From: Favolaschia claudopus
Taxonomy: Eukaryota; Basidiomycota; Agaricomycetes; Agaricales; Mycenaceae
Reading direction: 5' to 3'
DNA: 64,000 nt
Assembly: GCA_037176885.1 (NCBI GenBank)
Contig: JAWWNJ010000006.1
Location: forward strand, 2,790,001 to 2,854,000
The notes under the pieces were generated by a model. It had not been told where the DNA came from. It ran no database searches and saw only the letters and a list, made by a program, of their open reading frames with translations. Numbering within the stretch: the first letter of the stretch is position 1; every line of letters begins with the position of its first letter. This document shows positions 11,635-23,929 of this stretch, one piece after another. The position numbers and the translations under genes were made by a program.

Positions 11635-14474
11635 CTAATGGTTACCACCGCTCGAGCTTGGGCCAGCGCCATCGTCAGGAACAGGGGGAGAACGGCGGCC
11701 AAATATCAGTGACGACGCATATTGCTCCGCCGCGTTCAACGTATTCCTCAGACTGCGCTTTACGCTGCGTCCACGCGACTCGCCGCCCCCGTGCGGAGTA
11801 GCACCGCCTCCAAGTGCCAATGCAACGGACTCTTGCAGTTCACGCGTCGTGGTAGAGCTGGTTGGTGATGCGGGCTCGCGATACGGCCAGACAACGCTCG
11901 CGGTTGCGGACGGTGCCTCTATGTTCGCGGGCCGATTTGCATTCGATGCTGGTCCCTGGGAGTTGCCCACACTCGCAGAAGAGCCATTTGAGTCCATCTC
12001 AACAAAAGGCGGGCGCTGGCGCGGTACCATCCCCTCCCCACGCCGCGGTACATGTCGCTCACCGTGCATCTGATTGGCCTCCCGGTGCGAATGAGGGACG
12101 GCGCCACGCCCATGCCCAATCTCTGCGTAATTCAGATCCGGCGTCAGTGCCCCATTCCTGGGCGATCCTGGATCCTGCTGATACGTGCGAAAGAAGCCGC
12201 CTCCGCCCGACGCAATGCTCCGCTCACTGGGCGGTGGCGAGCGTGAAGTCTCCACGATAGGCAACATATCTGCCACCCCTCGAGGAGCCTGCCTGGTCGC
12301 AACGCCGATCCGCGATGGTCCTGCAAATACTGGTGCTGGAGCCGCAGCAATCTGATTATTCAACCGTGTAGCCGCGTCACGCAACCTACTCGTCGTGGAC
12401 TGGGAATTGTAATCCGTGTGCAGTGGAGGGTGCGTTGATGCACGCGTCGGACGCTGATACCCAAAATCATTACCCGGAACAGGAGGAGGTGGGTGTGTGG
12501 GAAGCACAGCAGATCCGCGAGTACCACGCGCCGACGCCAGTTGCTGCAGCTGAAGGAACATGCGACGCGAGCCAAACTCGTCCTCCTCCTCGATGTCCTC
12601 AGGGTCAGGCTCCGGTGTGTCATCCTCACGATAAGCTTCAGCGTCAATCTCGTCTTCCTCATCCTCCGTGTCGTCAGTTCCATTCATCTCTGTAAGATGA
12701 TCGAATAGCTCTGTCAGGAATGCTCGAAGTTGAGACACGCCCTTTCCGGAATAAACACAGAAAGCCATCTGCTGTGTCGAGCTGAATTCCTGTTTAAAAA
12801 CAACGATATTAGTTTCGATACTCACGGCAAGATACAATAACATACATGTGGAGGCTCACGACAGAAGCGCTGGAGCTCGGGTTGTCGGAAAGCAGGGACA
12901 CCAGTCAAACTCAGGTGCGTGAGTTTGTGCAGCTTTTGTAGTAGAAAATGGACCGCCATGACAGATATTTGATCACAGTAGGAAAGATGAATGCGCTCCA
13001 AGGTTGCGTGCCGGTCGGCCAGGGAAAAGATAGCTTCGTCGGTGAGATTGTTCACTCTGACAAGCCCCACGCGTCGTAGCTTGGGAAGGGCAGACAATTC
13101 AAAGACGGACATATCCGTCAGAAGGACACAATCTGTCAGGATCCGTCAGTCTCGGGCTAAGCGAAAAGGTCCGAAGTAAAACTTACTTGCAAAATCAACA
13201 TATCTCAGACGAGTGCAGGAGCGTGCCAAGGTGCGAACAGAACGGTCAGTGATCTTTGCCGCATGACCAAGGTGGAGATAGTGCAAGTATCGCCCGAGTT
13301 TACAGATGTTCTCGACGGACCTATCTGTCAACAGACTGCACTTGGACAGGACGAGATTCCGGATACGTGGAGCGTGCGCAATGATCCCGTCCACAGCATC
13401 GTCTGTGACCTGGGAACATGCGGTCAAATCCAACATACGCAAGTGCTCGAAAGAGGTGTTGAGCACGAGCGGGGGCAGTTCATCGGAAGAGGAGGTAGTG
13501 GCGGAAGGAAAGGGATTGGGGGTGTCGACACCGGATGAATCTGCTTTTATTGGAGAGGGGAAGCCGGCGTCGGTGAGTTCGGGGCAATGGGAGAGGCGCA
13601 TCTCGCGCATATGGTTGGAGTGGGTCCATATATCACGAACGGATATGTCGGTGACGAGCTTGCAGTGATTGAGGTCTATTTCGAGGAGAAGGGGGCAGGA
13701 CAGCGCCAGCGCAGACACGGAACGGTCGGTTATCTGCTCGAGATAGCTAAGCTTCACGCGCCGCAACAGGGGGCAGTGGGCCGCGAGTGCGAGGATTCCG
13801 CGGTCAGAGACGCGTTTGCAGCCCGCAAGGTTAATGCCTTGCAGGCGAGTCGCGGAGGACGCGAGGCCGACGATCGCGGTATTGGAGGTGTTGACAACAC
13901 CTGTGAGATCGATGGCAACAAGGTTCGCAAAGCAGGGAAGAACCTTGTTGAGAGTTTCTGTAGAGATATGATCACAATTGACAAGGGTGAGCCGTTCAAG
14001 GCGGCTGCAATGGGCGAGGGTGCTGAACGTGCGATCTCTGAGGTCCTTCCCCAAAGACAACAAGTTCAGGCGACGAATGAAGCTGGCATAGGTGAATGTC
14101 TGCTCAGGCGAGTCGAGCAGAGTCGTCATCTTCACCAAGGTGTCGTACTTGGGGAAGGCGGGCTTGTGCCAAAGCAACTCGACGGAACACTCACACCACG
14201 TCCGACAGACCTGGAGCGCGGTATGAAGGTCTTTTACTGCATGAAGATGCTTGAGAATGTGAATGAGGAGCTCTGGCGGTACACGGGCCATAGGACCGAG
14301 AGCCGCTCCTGCGGGGACGAGGGAAAGGCGTTTGTTGCGAGTCCATTGAGCGGGAGAAACGACGAGGGCATCTGTGCTATCTTCTGCGGCGAACTCGATA
14401 GAATGGTGATTGTCATCGTCGTCGTCGTCGGATAAGGAGCGAGTGGATGGGTTACAATGTTTGTAGGTGACCAT
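11635..14474 (-). CDS. GRR1: F-box/leucine-rich-repeat protein, SCF ubiquitin ligase adaptor (GRR1-like)
   Basis: Predicted substrate receptor of an SCF E3 ligase; in yeast, Grr1 targets G1 cyclins and nutrient-signalling proteins. Three exons (14474-13187, 13132-12846, 12789-11635) give 909 aa. After an acidic stretch (SLSDDDDDDN), an F-box begins at VPPELLIHILKHLHAV and runs to CSVELLWHKP. About a dozen Cys-containing LRRs follow, with motifs such as INLAGCKRVSDRGILALA and LNHCKLVTDISVRDIW. The conserved post-LRR block FSSTQQMAFCVYSGKGV is in the last exon. The C-terminal ~340 residues are acidic, then low-complexity. I chose the ATG at 14474; an in-frame extension upstream begins with GTG. 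The related F-box-less gene lies 4.5 kb downstream on the same strand. Confidence 0.9.
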
Positions 14475-15089
14475 TGCAGCGGCAACGATGGTTGTGGTCA
14501 AGTTGTGGTGAGGAACAAGCCCGTCCCACACGTGCTGACCGCATCTCTCAAGGGTCGACTCGTTTAGGCAACTCTCCCCCACGACGTAAATATCGCCTCG
14601 GCGTCAGGTCGGGATGTACTGTCCACAACTCAGACGAAACTACTTGTGACTCAAAGGAACATTTTCCCAACCGCAGCTCAGTTCAACTCAAGAAATTCGA
14701 AAACAAACACTTGGATTACTGAAGTCACTCTGAATCAGAGCAAGCTGCCAGGGCCCAGTTGAACGGCATCAAGAGTGTCCTTTAGTGTGAAAAATCTGGC
14801 TGTCCTTCAGGCGACGACGGCGAAGTGGTCATGCAGCCTTGCACTGTCAAATCACAGGCGAACTCGAGGTTGAACTTCGAGTTGACATGTCGATTGGCAG
14901 TCTCAATGGACTCGGACGAAGGAGGGTGGAGGTGGATTCGAGAACTTGAAATGTTCCAAGTCCCTAAAAAGCTGCTGGTGTGGGCACATGGAATGTCATG
15001 CCGAAAATCTCAACTCGGTCAGACCAACACTCGAGGATACAATGACACACCACCTGCGGCCAGCCACAATTAATTCAGAAGACGTACAC
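14475..15089. other. Intergenic, 615 bp
   Basis: This is the promoter side of the GRR1-like gene and the 3' flank of the PAF-acetylhydrolase gene. No RNA gene, repeat or clear motif was seen. Confidence 0.5.
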
Positions 15090-16755
15090 TTAATGCACAA
15101 CAACATCCCCAACCTCTCCAACCATAATTCGTTTCGGGCGGCCATCTTTCCTTTTCCCTACAATCTTCTCTTCAAACTCCTTCGTCGGAAGACGCTCCAA
15201 CGTCGGATCTAGTGTATCGTCCAGAAATGCCAACGACAGCGTCACTGCACGATCCATCAACTTCATAGCTGCTTTCGTGCGCACCAGAGGAAGCACCGGG
15301 AAGTCAGAAAAGGACGCATGTTGCGAGCCCACTGTTTGAGTTTCATCACATTTGAGATATTATGCCACTCGTCAAAGGGGAACGCACCGAGCGTCAGCAA
15401 CCGCCGTCCGTTAGGCTCCCAAGCCTTGACCACCTCTGCTAGTCGCGTAAAATGCACAGTCCATAGCGTGAAGACCTGAGAGTTGATCACTAGCATCTGT
15501 TCTAGCAGCCGGTCGCTGGTCTTCTGTGCCAAAGCGCCATTCTCCAGGCCAGACTCCGCCTTGGAAAGTTCGGGTACGGATGAAGTGGGCGTCGGGCCAG
15601 GAGACGGTAATGGCTCCAACCACGGATCATACAGAATCGCCTTGCTAAAGGGTATCGGTGCGAATTCTGAGGAAGGTGGAGGCGAAGACAGAATTGATAG
15701 CTGTACAATTGCATTCGTTGCAAGAATACTTCAATAATCGTCGATTGAATAGCGGAAACAAATACTAAACTCACCACAGTACACCCGCCAAATGAATGCC
15801 CAACAAGCGCAACATCCTCACAATTCACCAACGGCTTTCCTGACTTGTTGGTCCAGCTTTTCAGGTCAACCGAACCCCCATCCAGCTCCTGCAACGCGAC
15901 CCCATCACGCACCAAAGCGCAAAACGCCTCATATATGCGATAAACCTCATGTTGTCGGAACACCAACTGGTCCGCACGAAGCGGCAGCACACGCGGAGTC
16001 GCCTCCTCCTCTGTCTCTGGCGGGAACCTGCATTGAGCTATGCATGTCAGACACCCAGTGCGGAGAATTGCGCTTACACGACGTCGTCTTCGCGGCAGTA
16101 CAATACCGTCCGTTCACGCAGGGCACCAGACTCATCAAGAACGCGAGAAGTGCAAGCAGGGCCCGTCCCGTCGCGGTGCTCGATTGCTAGCACAACCTTG
16201 CCTGCCGCAGCCATCTCCGAGCAGAGCTGAGAGTACGCAGTGCGACTCCCTACCAGCCCATGCGAGAAAATGACCAGCGGCCAGCTGTTCCCATCGCCGG
16301 GATGCAGAAGTGGCGCATTTTTGTAGGCGGGTATCTGAGTAAAGTTTGAATACCATTACACGGCGCATTGTCGCGCAAGATTTCGTAGTGTTGCATACCT
16401 TCAGCCTCATTCCAAAGAGATAGAGCACAGGCCAGAGGAGCCATGCAGGAAGTCCACTAAATCGCACATAGCCTCTCAACGTCGCGCGAACCGGCCTGGA
16501 AGACGTGTATCTCCGTTCGAGACCTTGAACACAATTTCTTTACCTGACCAACCAGTTCAAGCCCCTTCTAGGCCGTGGTTTGCACGAAAGGTCTGCAGGG
16601 TAGTACGCAGTGAAAGCAGCCTCTTCCAGTACTAGAGTAGGCTCATTTGTTGGGAAAGTTGCGGTGCCAACACGAATCCTCGGTACAGGGGCGCGTAATT
16701 CGACAGCGCCGACAGGAAAAGCGCCACGCGCCGAACGGAGGTTGAGGTTGAACAT
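15090..16755 (-). CDS. Platelet-activating-factor acetylhydrolase-like phospholipase A2
   Basis: An alpha/beta-hydrolase expected to remove short or oxidised sn-2 acyl groups from phospholipids. Six exons (16755-16544, 16495-16399, 16334-16078, 16027-15775, 15700-15388, 15331-15090) join to 457 aa. Typical features: HGLVGSRTAYSQLCSEMAAAG, the IEHRDGTG block, the nucleophile elbow GHSFGG just before the 15701-15774 intron, an Asp in LYDPWLEP, and the catalytic His in GSQHASFSDFP. That His motif is restored only by removing the intron 15332-15387, which supports the model. An N-terminal hydrophobic stretch (LPAWLLWPVLYLFGM) may anchor the protein to membrane. No typical secretion signal is evident. 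Confidence 0.9.
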
Positions 16756-16971
16756 GAAGAGGCGTAACTAGAGCTCCAGAGCGAAGACCATGGCTTGCAG
16801 CACCTTGCACCACGGAAGCTTATTTAAAAATCTTCAGTGAGTGCCGGGACGGTCATGTCGGGTACCATTCGATTGGGATGTGGGTTGTTGACAGCGATCC
16901 CAGCTGTTCCCATGAATCATCTCCATGATGCCAAGGTGTATACAGTTCGACTAATTGTCCGTTCACTATCT

Positions 16972-19009
16972 CTACTTCTCCAACGAACGCCCACTGTGCG
17001 CCGGCCCCGCGATTTGTGTCTGCGACGAGTCCCAGGCACTGGGCGTGTGCAATCCCGCTAGCGCACGGCGTGCCTCTTCCATGCTTGCCATATGGGTAAT
17101 GGGGTCTCGCAAGTCTCTGCGTCCTTGCTGCAGACGATTGGGCAAGACACGGAAGTTGGCCGATGCTGCTTCCTGGGCAGATACAAAAGTGGGACCTGCA
17201 CCAGGGAAGAAGCTAGCTACGGGAGCAGCATCCGAAAGCGTGTCGAACAAAGGACGGAAGTCGCGTTGCGCGGAAGTATCCTTGCTCTTATTCAGTTGCT
17301 TGCGAAGCTCCTTGATCTGCGCCTTCATTGCCGTAGCGAAGCTGGGCTTGTCGTCGCCTTCGTATCCAGCAAGGGTAACCAAACAGGAGACACTGACGAG
17401 GAAAATCAGCCTTGAACGATTCAAATATAGAATGCAAGAACATACAACGCTTCCTTGAGGTACGCGAAGCTGAATTGGCCGGTTTGGTCCGCGATTTCCT
17501 CTACCAAGGTGTCAGGAAAGTCAACCTCTTTATTGTCCTTGAGCTTGTTTTGCCAGTATTTGGCGTAGAGGACACGTTCGTCACGAGTAGGATCGTCGAA
17601 CAAGCTGCACATAAAAATATTCACCTCCCGCAAAGCTCCCATCAAGAAAGTTCAACGTACTATTTGCGATCGAACCGACTTGGACGGGTGCTCAAACCAG
17701 GATCGAGACGGTCAAAGTGATTGGTCGTGCCTATCACGAGCAGCCCGTCGTTGCCCTCCAGGCCGTCAAGTTGGTTCAGGAAAAACGACCGGTTGCGGTC
17801 ATTGATCAGCGCGTCAAGATCTTCCAGTACCATGACACACGGCGAGAGTAGCCGCGCCATACTGAAGACCTCCTGCATTGCGGCCTCCTCTCCAGCCCAA
17901 TGCTGGAATGACTTGATTAACAAAGGCGCAAACCCTAGAGCATCGCAAGTTTTCATGATAACCTTGATGCTGATCGTCTTGCCATTGCCCTGTAAGAGGA
18001 GTGTCAGAAGAAGTAAGTTATGGTGCGGCTCTACCAACAGGAGGACCATGCATGATGATGCCGCGCTGGAGAGCAAGTCAGAAGAGTTGAAAAACTTGGC
18101 ACAGACGAAATCATAGTCAAAGACCTTCCAAGGGATAACTAGATCTCTATAAACTTTTTCTGACTTGAAAAATCCATAGATGTCCTTTTGCAGCTCTTTC
18201 TTGAATGCTGACATTGTTATATGAAGTCAGTTTTCATTCGATTTGAGGACCAGTCACCCACTATCGTCGAGAATGACGTCTTTCCAATCGGCGCTCTGGA
18301 CACTCATCCACAAAGCATGATCTTGGGACCAATAACCACGATTATACACCCAGATTTCTTCATCGGCAGTACTGTTCCGCGTTCCCATGGAATACAGGAA
18401 TTCCCGAGCGGGGTCTTGAGAGCCTGTGGACATATTCTTCGTATCCTTCGCCTTCAATGTACAGTAGACTGAGGCGCACCTTCATGCAGAATTGCATACA
18501 GCGTCCTGAATCCATATATAGTCGGATACTGCAAACAAAGATTGAGTACTTGGCTGCTGGTCATAGCACAGTCCGAGAACTCACGGTGACAGCATAGACA
18601 ATGAAGTCGTATTTCTATGCACGGAATAAGGTTGAATGGGTGGGGGTGTACATACCACACTTACCTTCCAAGCGCCAACAAAGGCAGCAAACTCGACCGA
18701 ATCCAGAAGGATACCAGTGGCTTTACCATTGACGCGTCGACCAGGATAGAACGCGGTAGTAGTTACCAAGGGCGCATTCGGCAGCGGAGAGAACAAAGCA
18801 TCGGGGAAGTTGAGAGGATTCTGGTATGTCATGACGACTGAGTGCTCGGGATATGCTTTCTTGAGGACATTGGCTGCCTGTAGCGGCTGCGCCTGATGTT
18901 CCCCGTCAGCGTGCTTCGACCATTGACGATGGAACTCGTTGCCGTGGCTGGCGTCAGCCCAGATGTTGACAAACTCGTCCGCAGCTAACGACTCGCCCGT
19001 TTGCGACAT
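16972..19009 (-). CDS. BCS1-like AAA ATPase
   Basis: Nine exons (19009-18665, 18614-18585, 18528-18480, 18423-18262, 18207-18125, 18065-18039, 17989-17661, 17604-17449, 17392-16972) join to 533 aa in frame. The AAA module has Walker A GPPGNGKT, Walker B VMVLEDLDAL, a sensor region IGTTNHFDRLDPGL and the SRFDRKYLFDDP second region of homology. Upstream is the BCS1-type linker (EEIWVYNRGYW ... WKDVILDD). The Walker A motif is interrupted by intron 17990-18038 between GPP and GNGKT. In the family, Bcs1 translocates a folded Rieske protein in the mitochondrial inner membrane. This protein lacks an obvious N-terminal membrane helix, so it belongs to the expanded fungal BCS1-like group whose roles are mostly unknown. 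Divergent from SWC4. Confidence 0.88.
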
Positions 19010-19346
19010 GGTGGCAAGATACTCAAAAAGTACTGGGGATCAAGCTTGGAAGGGGGTTAGAAGGACAGGTTAGCGCCGACAGAGGCGAGGCAGATGGAGG
19101 TCAAGGTTGAAGAGATGGTCAGTCAGTTTCAATTTAAGTACGACGGCATTCACAACTGCGGGGAAGATGATGAGCGGGTGATCCAAGCCGATACACCAAT
19201 TCGGCAATCTCCGATCAACCTTTCCCTTTCCCTAATTCCCTTCACTTTGTCTGCGACTTTACTCTGAGCTCGTTTGGTTTCAGCCTTTACCTTGTTACTC
19301 CGACTCTCTGGGGCGCATAACATCGAAACCAACGGAGTAAACTGTC
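19010..19346. promoter_or_regulatory. Shared divergent promoter region, AAA ATPase / SWC4
   Basis: 337 bp separate the start codons of two divergent genes, so both promoters must lie here. I see no strong named motif. Confidence 0.4.
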
Positions 19347-21195
19347 ATGGCCAACTCTCTGGAAGTCCGAGCAATCCTCGATCTGCCTTCCACTTCATCC
19401 GCAACTCCCACTATCCCGCAAAAGAAACTCTCTGTCCCCACCATTCGCAAACCCGAGGGCATCTCCCGCGAACTATACTCCCTAATTGGCCCATCATCCA
19501 CCACTCTCGTCGCACAACTTGCAAAACCGCGTCTAAAACAGAAACCCAACCTCAACGCAGGCTCCAAAATAAAATGGTGCTTTCAAACCCACTCAAAGTA
19601 GGTCCCCGCGCGTTAACGCTCTGGAAACAGGGAATGGCGACCGTTCAAGAACGGTGGACGCACCGATTCGCTGCAGCTGAAACATTGGGTGAAAGCCTCA
19701 ACTGAGGCGGATGCTGGTACGCTATGTAGTTGCATTATCTTCTGTTTCGTGTACAAGCAGTTGAACAGAGTACCCATTTGCCAAATACAATATCCAACGG
19801 CCTAAATACAACGATTACTCCTTGGAAGAATACACCACTCATTTAGAAGGTAGAAATAACTGTGTTTAGGCGATTGCCACTGTTCACCGCTCACAGATGC
19901 CAAGTGGTCAAAGGAAGAGACAGACTACCTCATGAACATTGTAACCGAATACGACACCCGGTGGTATGTTATATACGATCGCTACGAGTTTCCCGGTGGT
20001 GTAGCGCGGTCCATGGAGGTTGGTTCAAGCTAACCGAATTTATCGCGTTCATTTCTGAATTTTCACAGGATATCAAAGACCGCTATTGCAGTATATGCCG
20101 CAAACTGATACGCAGTCGCCCATGGACTGGGGACGAGAGCAGTAAGAATGCCCTGCTGTCCAGTTTCTCCTTCGACAAAGGTGCGTCCAATTGGTCTCCA
20201 TAGAACATATCAATTTATGTTTCCCGTTTAGAGCGAGAAGAAATGCGCAAGCGATATGTCGCCAGCCTAGAAAATCGCACTCCAGAGCAAATCGCTGAAG
20301 AAGAAGCTCTATACATGGAAATAAAGCGTCTCGAGCAGAACGAAAAGCGCTTTAAACGCGAACGCGACGACCTCCTCCGCACCATCGGCGGTATCGACTC
20401 TGGGCTCCCCGACGTCGTCGAAGACGAGATGCAACTAACCGGCCTCTCCTCGTCCGAACTCAAACGTAGTAAAAAGAAAGGCGGCGACCTCGACACACCA
20501 GCCACACCACTACTCAGCACCCCGCTCTCACGTCGCCCGACCATGCCTCCGCAGAACACTGCAGCAGACCGGCAACACTGTATCACGCGCACAGAAATTC
20601 CCGGTGCGACCAGTGCGACGAAGGCCGCACACCAGCCCGCGTACCTCCGTTCGTTCAAGCTGCCGTATCCCAAGGCGGCGATCGCGCAGAAGGTCACACA
20701 AGCACTGGCGGAACTTGGTGTATCACATGCGCGACTGGTGATGCCGACGCAGGGTAACGTTGCACTGCTTGAGGGGTTATTGGACGCGACGTCCACGCTG
20801 GTAGACATGAAAAAACTAGTGGACAAGGCCGAGTTCGATATTCAAGTCCTGAAGACCCGTTTAGGGATGCAAGGTGCAGCTAAAGCGGAGGAGACGGATG
20901 GAGATGTGAACGCCATGGACATGGATGATGGCAATGACGCAGACGCCGATATGGATGGCGATGCAGACGGTGAGGGCGAGGACGGCAGAGCTCAAAGCGT
21001 AGTGAGCACAAGGAGCGCGCGGAGTCGGAAGCATGTACGTAGTACCACAGCTTCTTCCTTTCTTCTTCCAACTTCAACTGGATACTCATGTCTTCTCAAC
21101 GCATCTAGAATCGGCGGTCCATGTCCATCTCTTCCGTTGACACTTCTGCCACAGTCTCCACGCGGGCTGGAACGAAACGACAACGACGGGGTTGA
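19347..21195 (+). CDS. SWC4: SWC4/DMAP1, subunit of SWR1 and NuA4 chromatin complexes
   Basis: Nuclear subunit shared by the NuA4 histone acetyltransferase and the SWR1 H2A.Z-exchange complex. Seven exons (19347-19576, 19631-19716, 19769-19849, 19897-20018, 20069-20180, 20232-21034, 21109-21195) give 506 aa. The N-terminus carries the family motif [15 protein letters not shown], then KIKWEWRPFKN restored across intron 1. The SANT-like segment ([16 protein letters not shown] ... [14 protein letters not shown]) follows, then a coiled basic region ([20 protein letters not shown]) matching the DMAP1 domain. The C-terminus is acidic then basic, ending TKRQRRG. The intron 20019-20068 uses a GTTGGT donor. 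Confidence 0.92.
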
Positions 21196-21395
21196 GTGAC
21201 AGATTCTTCCAGCGTGAAAATTCATTGCGTGTCTGGCCTGGTCTGGAGGATACAGTGTAATCGACTGTGTCATAGCGTTAGAAAGACAGAAATAACCATG
21301 TACATCATGATAGCGTGAGGCGAAGCCCGGTGAAGTGAGGTAGTCCGTGTACAAGATGCGAATGGAACGACGACGAGACATTGGAATGGAGCGCA

Positions 21396-21966
21396 TTAGG
21401 TTGTGAATCGGAGAACGAAGTTGACGATGATAGCAATGAGAAGAGAGACGCAGAGAACAGTCTACAAGTGATACGATAGAAACAACCAAATGAGCAAAGT
21501 GAACGAGAAATGGGAACAATGTTATTCGAGAACGCACCGGACCTAACCGGTCATCGTACGGCCCTCTCCCACCCCGTCTAATAGACGCAGCGCGCCAATG
21601 GTACGTATATAGCGCATACACCATTATGGCCATTGCTGAGATAGAAATAACTCAATATCGACCTGATAACCGCCCGCCACAAAGAAATCAACTCACCGAT
21701 AACAGAAAACATCGCTGCGCTTATTTTCCCAACCTATATCAAGTCAACGGTCAATACACATAGAAATAAAAGAAGCCAAGGCACGAATGCGCGCGCACAT
21801 TGTCGCCAAAATTTAGCAAGCCGACTGCAAGCCCGCCCAATACGACTGTAAAATGCAACCAAGAGAGGAAAGTGCGTTCGTTGGCGAAGGAGACTTTGGG
21901 TTCGACGCGTACGGGGAGCGCTATACGCTTCGCGGCTGTCCGTTGCAGAAGAGGCTGCGTCGACAT
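21396..21966 (-). CDS. VTC1: VTC1, vacuolar transporter chaperone small subunit
   Basis: Small three-helix membrane subunit (DUF202) of the VTC polyphosphate polymerase complex at the vacuole. Four exons join to about 121 aa, normal for the family. The sequence opens [20 protein letters not shown], followed by [19 protein letters not shown] (helix 1), [21 protein letters not shown] (helix 2), the loop [21 protein letters not shown] and a last hydrophobic helix ending FVLRFTT. The final exon is found only after removing a roughly 75-nt intron that begins gtgcgttctcg. It converges with SWC4, with about 200 bp between the two stops. Confidence 0.95.
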
Positions 21967-22278
21967 GGTCGTTTGCGTTGAAGAGACTTGGACTAGACTT
22001 GGTATTCTTAGGCGCACGTTCGTGAAAGCCAAGCCTTCGGTGATCGGGCCATCGAGCCGACGTCGGCTTCCAGGGACCCACAAACTCGGCTTTAATTTTC
22101 AGGTCAAAGGCCTACAGAGACTAGTGCAAATGGTTGGCCAATTGCTGCACAAAAATATGGGATACTACGGAATGCCGCACCGAACCCGGTTTGTGACTCA
22201 AAACATTCAAGACGAATTGATTCCAAAGTTCCGACTTGGAGAAAAAGTACATAGTCTGAGGAGATACACAGAAGAAAC

Positions 22279-23307
22279 TCAGCGGGGACCAGGAGGGCCG
22301 GGGGGTCCTCCTCCTCCTCCTCCTCCTCCCATCATCCGCAAACGATCCGGATGAATGCTCGGCCCTGATCCTGGCGCGGAAGGTCCGTTTTGGTTGTTGG
22401 GGTCCGAAGGCGGAGGTCCATTGAAGCCTCCGGGGGGACCACCAGGAGGTCCGCCTAACCGAATTATCAGTCGCATAGTTCTGAAATTCGCTGTGTGTTG
22501 GGTGAGAACTTACCGTTTGGAGGGAAAGGCGGCATGGCGCCATTGGGAGGACCGTTTGGTGGGAATGGTGGAGGACCTGGAGGCAGAGGAGGAATCAGCC
22601 TTTGGTCAAGTGAAGAAGGGCAATGGAATACGACGCACCACCGGGGAAACCGCCTGGAGGGCCGCCCATCGGCATACCATTTGGCGGGAATGGTGGAGGT
22701 CCGCCCATCATTGGAGGGAAACCGCCGGGACCGGGAGGGAAGGGTGGTCGTGCTGAGAATAGATCAACATCATTGAAGCAATGTTCTATAGAGAGCGAAG
22801 AACGTACGGCCTCCGAAGCCGGGAGGCGGGGGTCCCATGGGACCTCCGAACATGGGCGGCGCACCTGCAAAGAGTTAGCGAAACGTACAGACACACACAG
22901 AATCCACTCACCAAACGGAGACGGACCACCCAAGTGTTGCGGACCAAATCCGAAGCCGCCCGGAGGGGGACCACCACTAGTCTCGTATGCCGAAGTAATC
23001 TGGTCGATAATGCTCTGTGCCTTGTCGTGGCCAAGGGCTGGAAAGTCGGTGAGAAACAAATTCGTTGGAGCGTCAACCCCTTACATGCATAGTAATCCCG
23101 AACGTTGGACAAGTGGTTCCTTCCACTGTTGTGCGCCTTTCGCACTAGAAATGTAATCAGCATTTCGAGTCAAATAAACGGAGCGAATTCAGCTACCGGA
23201 CGTGGAATCATGGGTCAGGAACACATCGCAGTAGTCGCAGTAGTGTTTCTGCGATGCTAGTTAGTCTGCTTTCCAAATGACTATTGAAAATTTGAACTGA
23301 CCGGCAT
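22279..23307 (-). CDS. YHC1: U1 snRNP protein C (U1-C)
   Basis: U1-C stabilises pairing between U1 snRNA and the 5' splice site. Eight exons (23307-23302, 23248-23197, 23144-23085, 23037-22912, 22864-22808, 22752-22639, 22576-22514, 22454-22279) join to 217 aa. The N-terminus MPKHYCDYCDVFLTHDS is the U1-type zinc finger, completed by KAHNSGRNH (C2H2 ligands) and NVRDYYA. The C-terminal two thirds are Pro/Gly/Phe/Met-rich, as usual, and contain IHPDRLRMM near the end. A poly-Gly tract is encoded by a (TCC)n run on the plus strand at about 22306-22328. The first exon codes only Met-Pro. It shares a 53-bp intergenic region with LSM3. Confidence 0.95.
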
Positions 23308-23360
23308 ATTGAGGTGAAAGGAAGGAGTGTGACTGTGACCTGCTGTGACGCTCTACTTTC
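23308..23360. promoter_or_regulatory. 53-bp bidirectional interval between U1-C and LSM3 start codons
   Basis: The two ATG codons point away from each other with only 53 bp between them. Both 5' UTRs and promoters must be tiny or overlap the opposite gene. No named motif is evident. Confidence 0.5.
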
Positions 23361-23807
23361 ATGGAGTCCTCCTCCATCCAGGAACCATTCGATTTAATTC
23401 GTCTGTCGCTCAGCGAGCGCGTTTTCGTCAAACTCAGAGGCGACAGGCAACTCACCGGCATTCTCCACGTCAGGACGCGCTCTTTTTGCACTAATATTCG
23501 TTGTTTACGCCTCAGTGTGTACTTAGGCGTACGATGGGCACATGAACCTCATTATGAGCGATGTCGAGGAGACGATCATGATTGTAGACCTAGAAAGCGC
23601 GCCGGTGGGCCAGCCAGCAACAGTCAACGTAGGTGCTGCTAATCGCGCTTCAATTCCTCTCACTCGATATACGCAGGTTGCGAAACGAAAAATGGACATG
23701 CTATTCGTACGGGGCGATGGGGTCATCTTGGTGCGTCCCCTGGTCTTTCAGATGAATGCAGCAATATCTCAATGGCGACGCAGGTGTCTCCTCCGTCACG
23801 GACATAG
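23361..23807 (+). CDS. LSM3: LSM3, Sm-like protein of the U6 snRNP / mRNA decay ring
   Basis: Member of the Lsm2-8 (nuclear, U6 snRNA) and Lsm1-7 (cytoplasmic decapping) rings. Four exons encode 95 aa, typical length. Sm1 motif: [20 protein letters not shown] with GHMNLIMSD; Sm2 motif: [10 protein letters not shown]. The AYDGHMN segment is formed across the first intron, and the third intron precedes the last seven residues (VSPPSRT). Start [17 protein letters not shown] matches the family N-terminal helix. Divergent from U1-C. Confidence 0.95.
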
Positions 23808-23929
23808 AGTCCGACTGCCAATATACTTTTCGGCAGATGTATTGTTTGATCGTTGTGCCCCTCGACTTGCCCCAGTTATACAGGAATAATAATGTACACA
23901 CACACACTGAGAAGAGAAACAAAACTTCA

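Noticed and set aside
13587..14435. Plus-strand 282-codon open frame
   Set aside because: It is the complement of the GRR1-like LRR exon; repeat codon structure keeps the opposite strand open.
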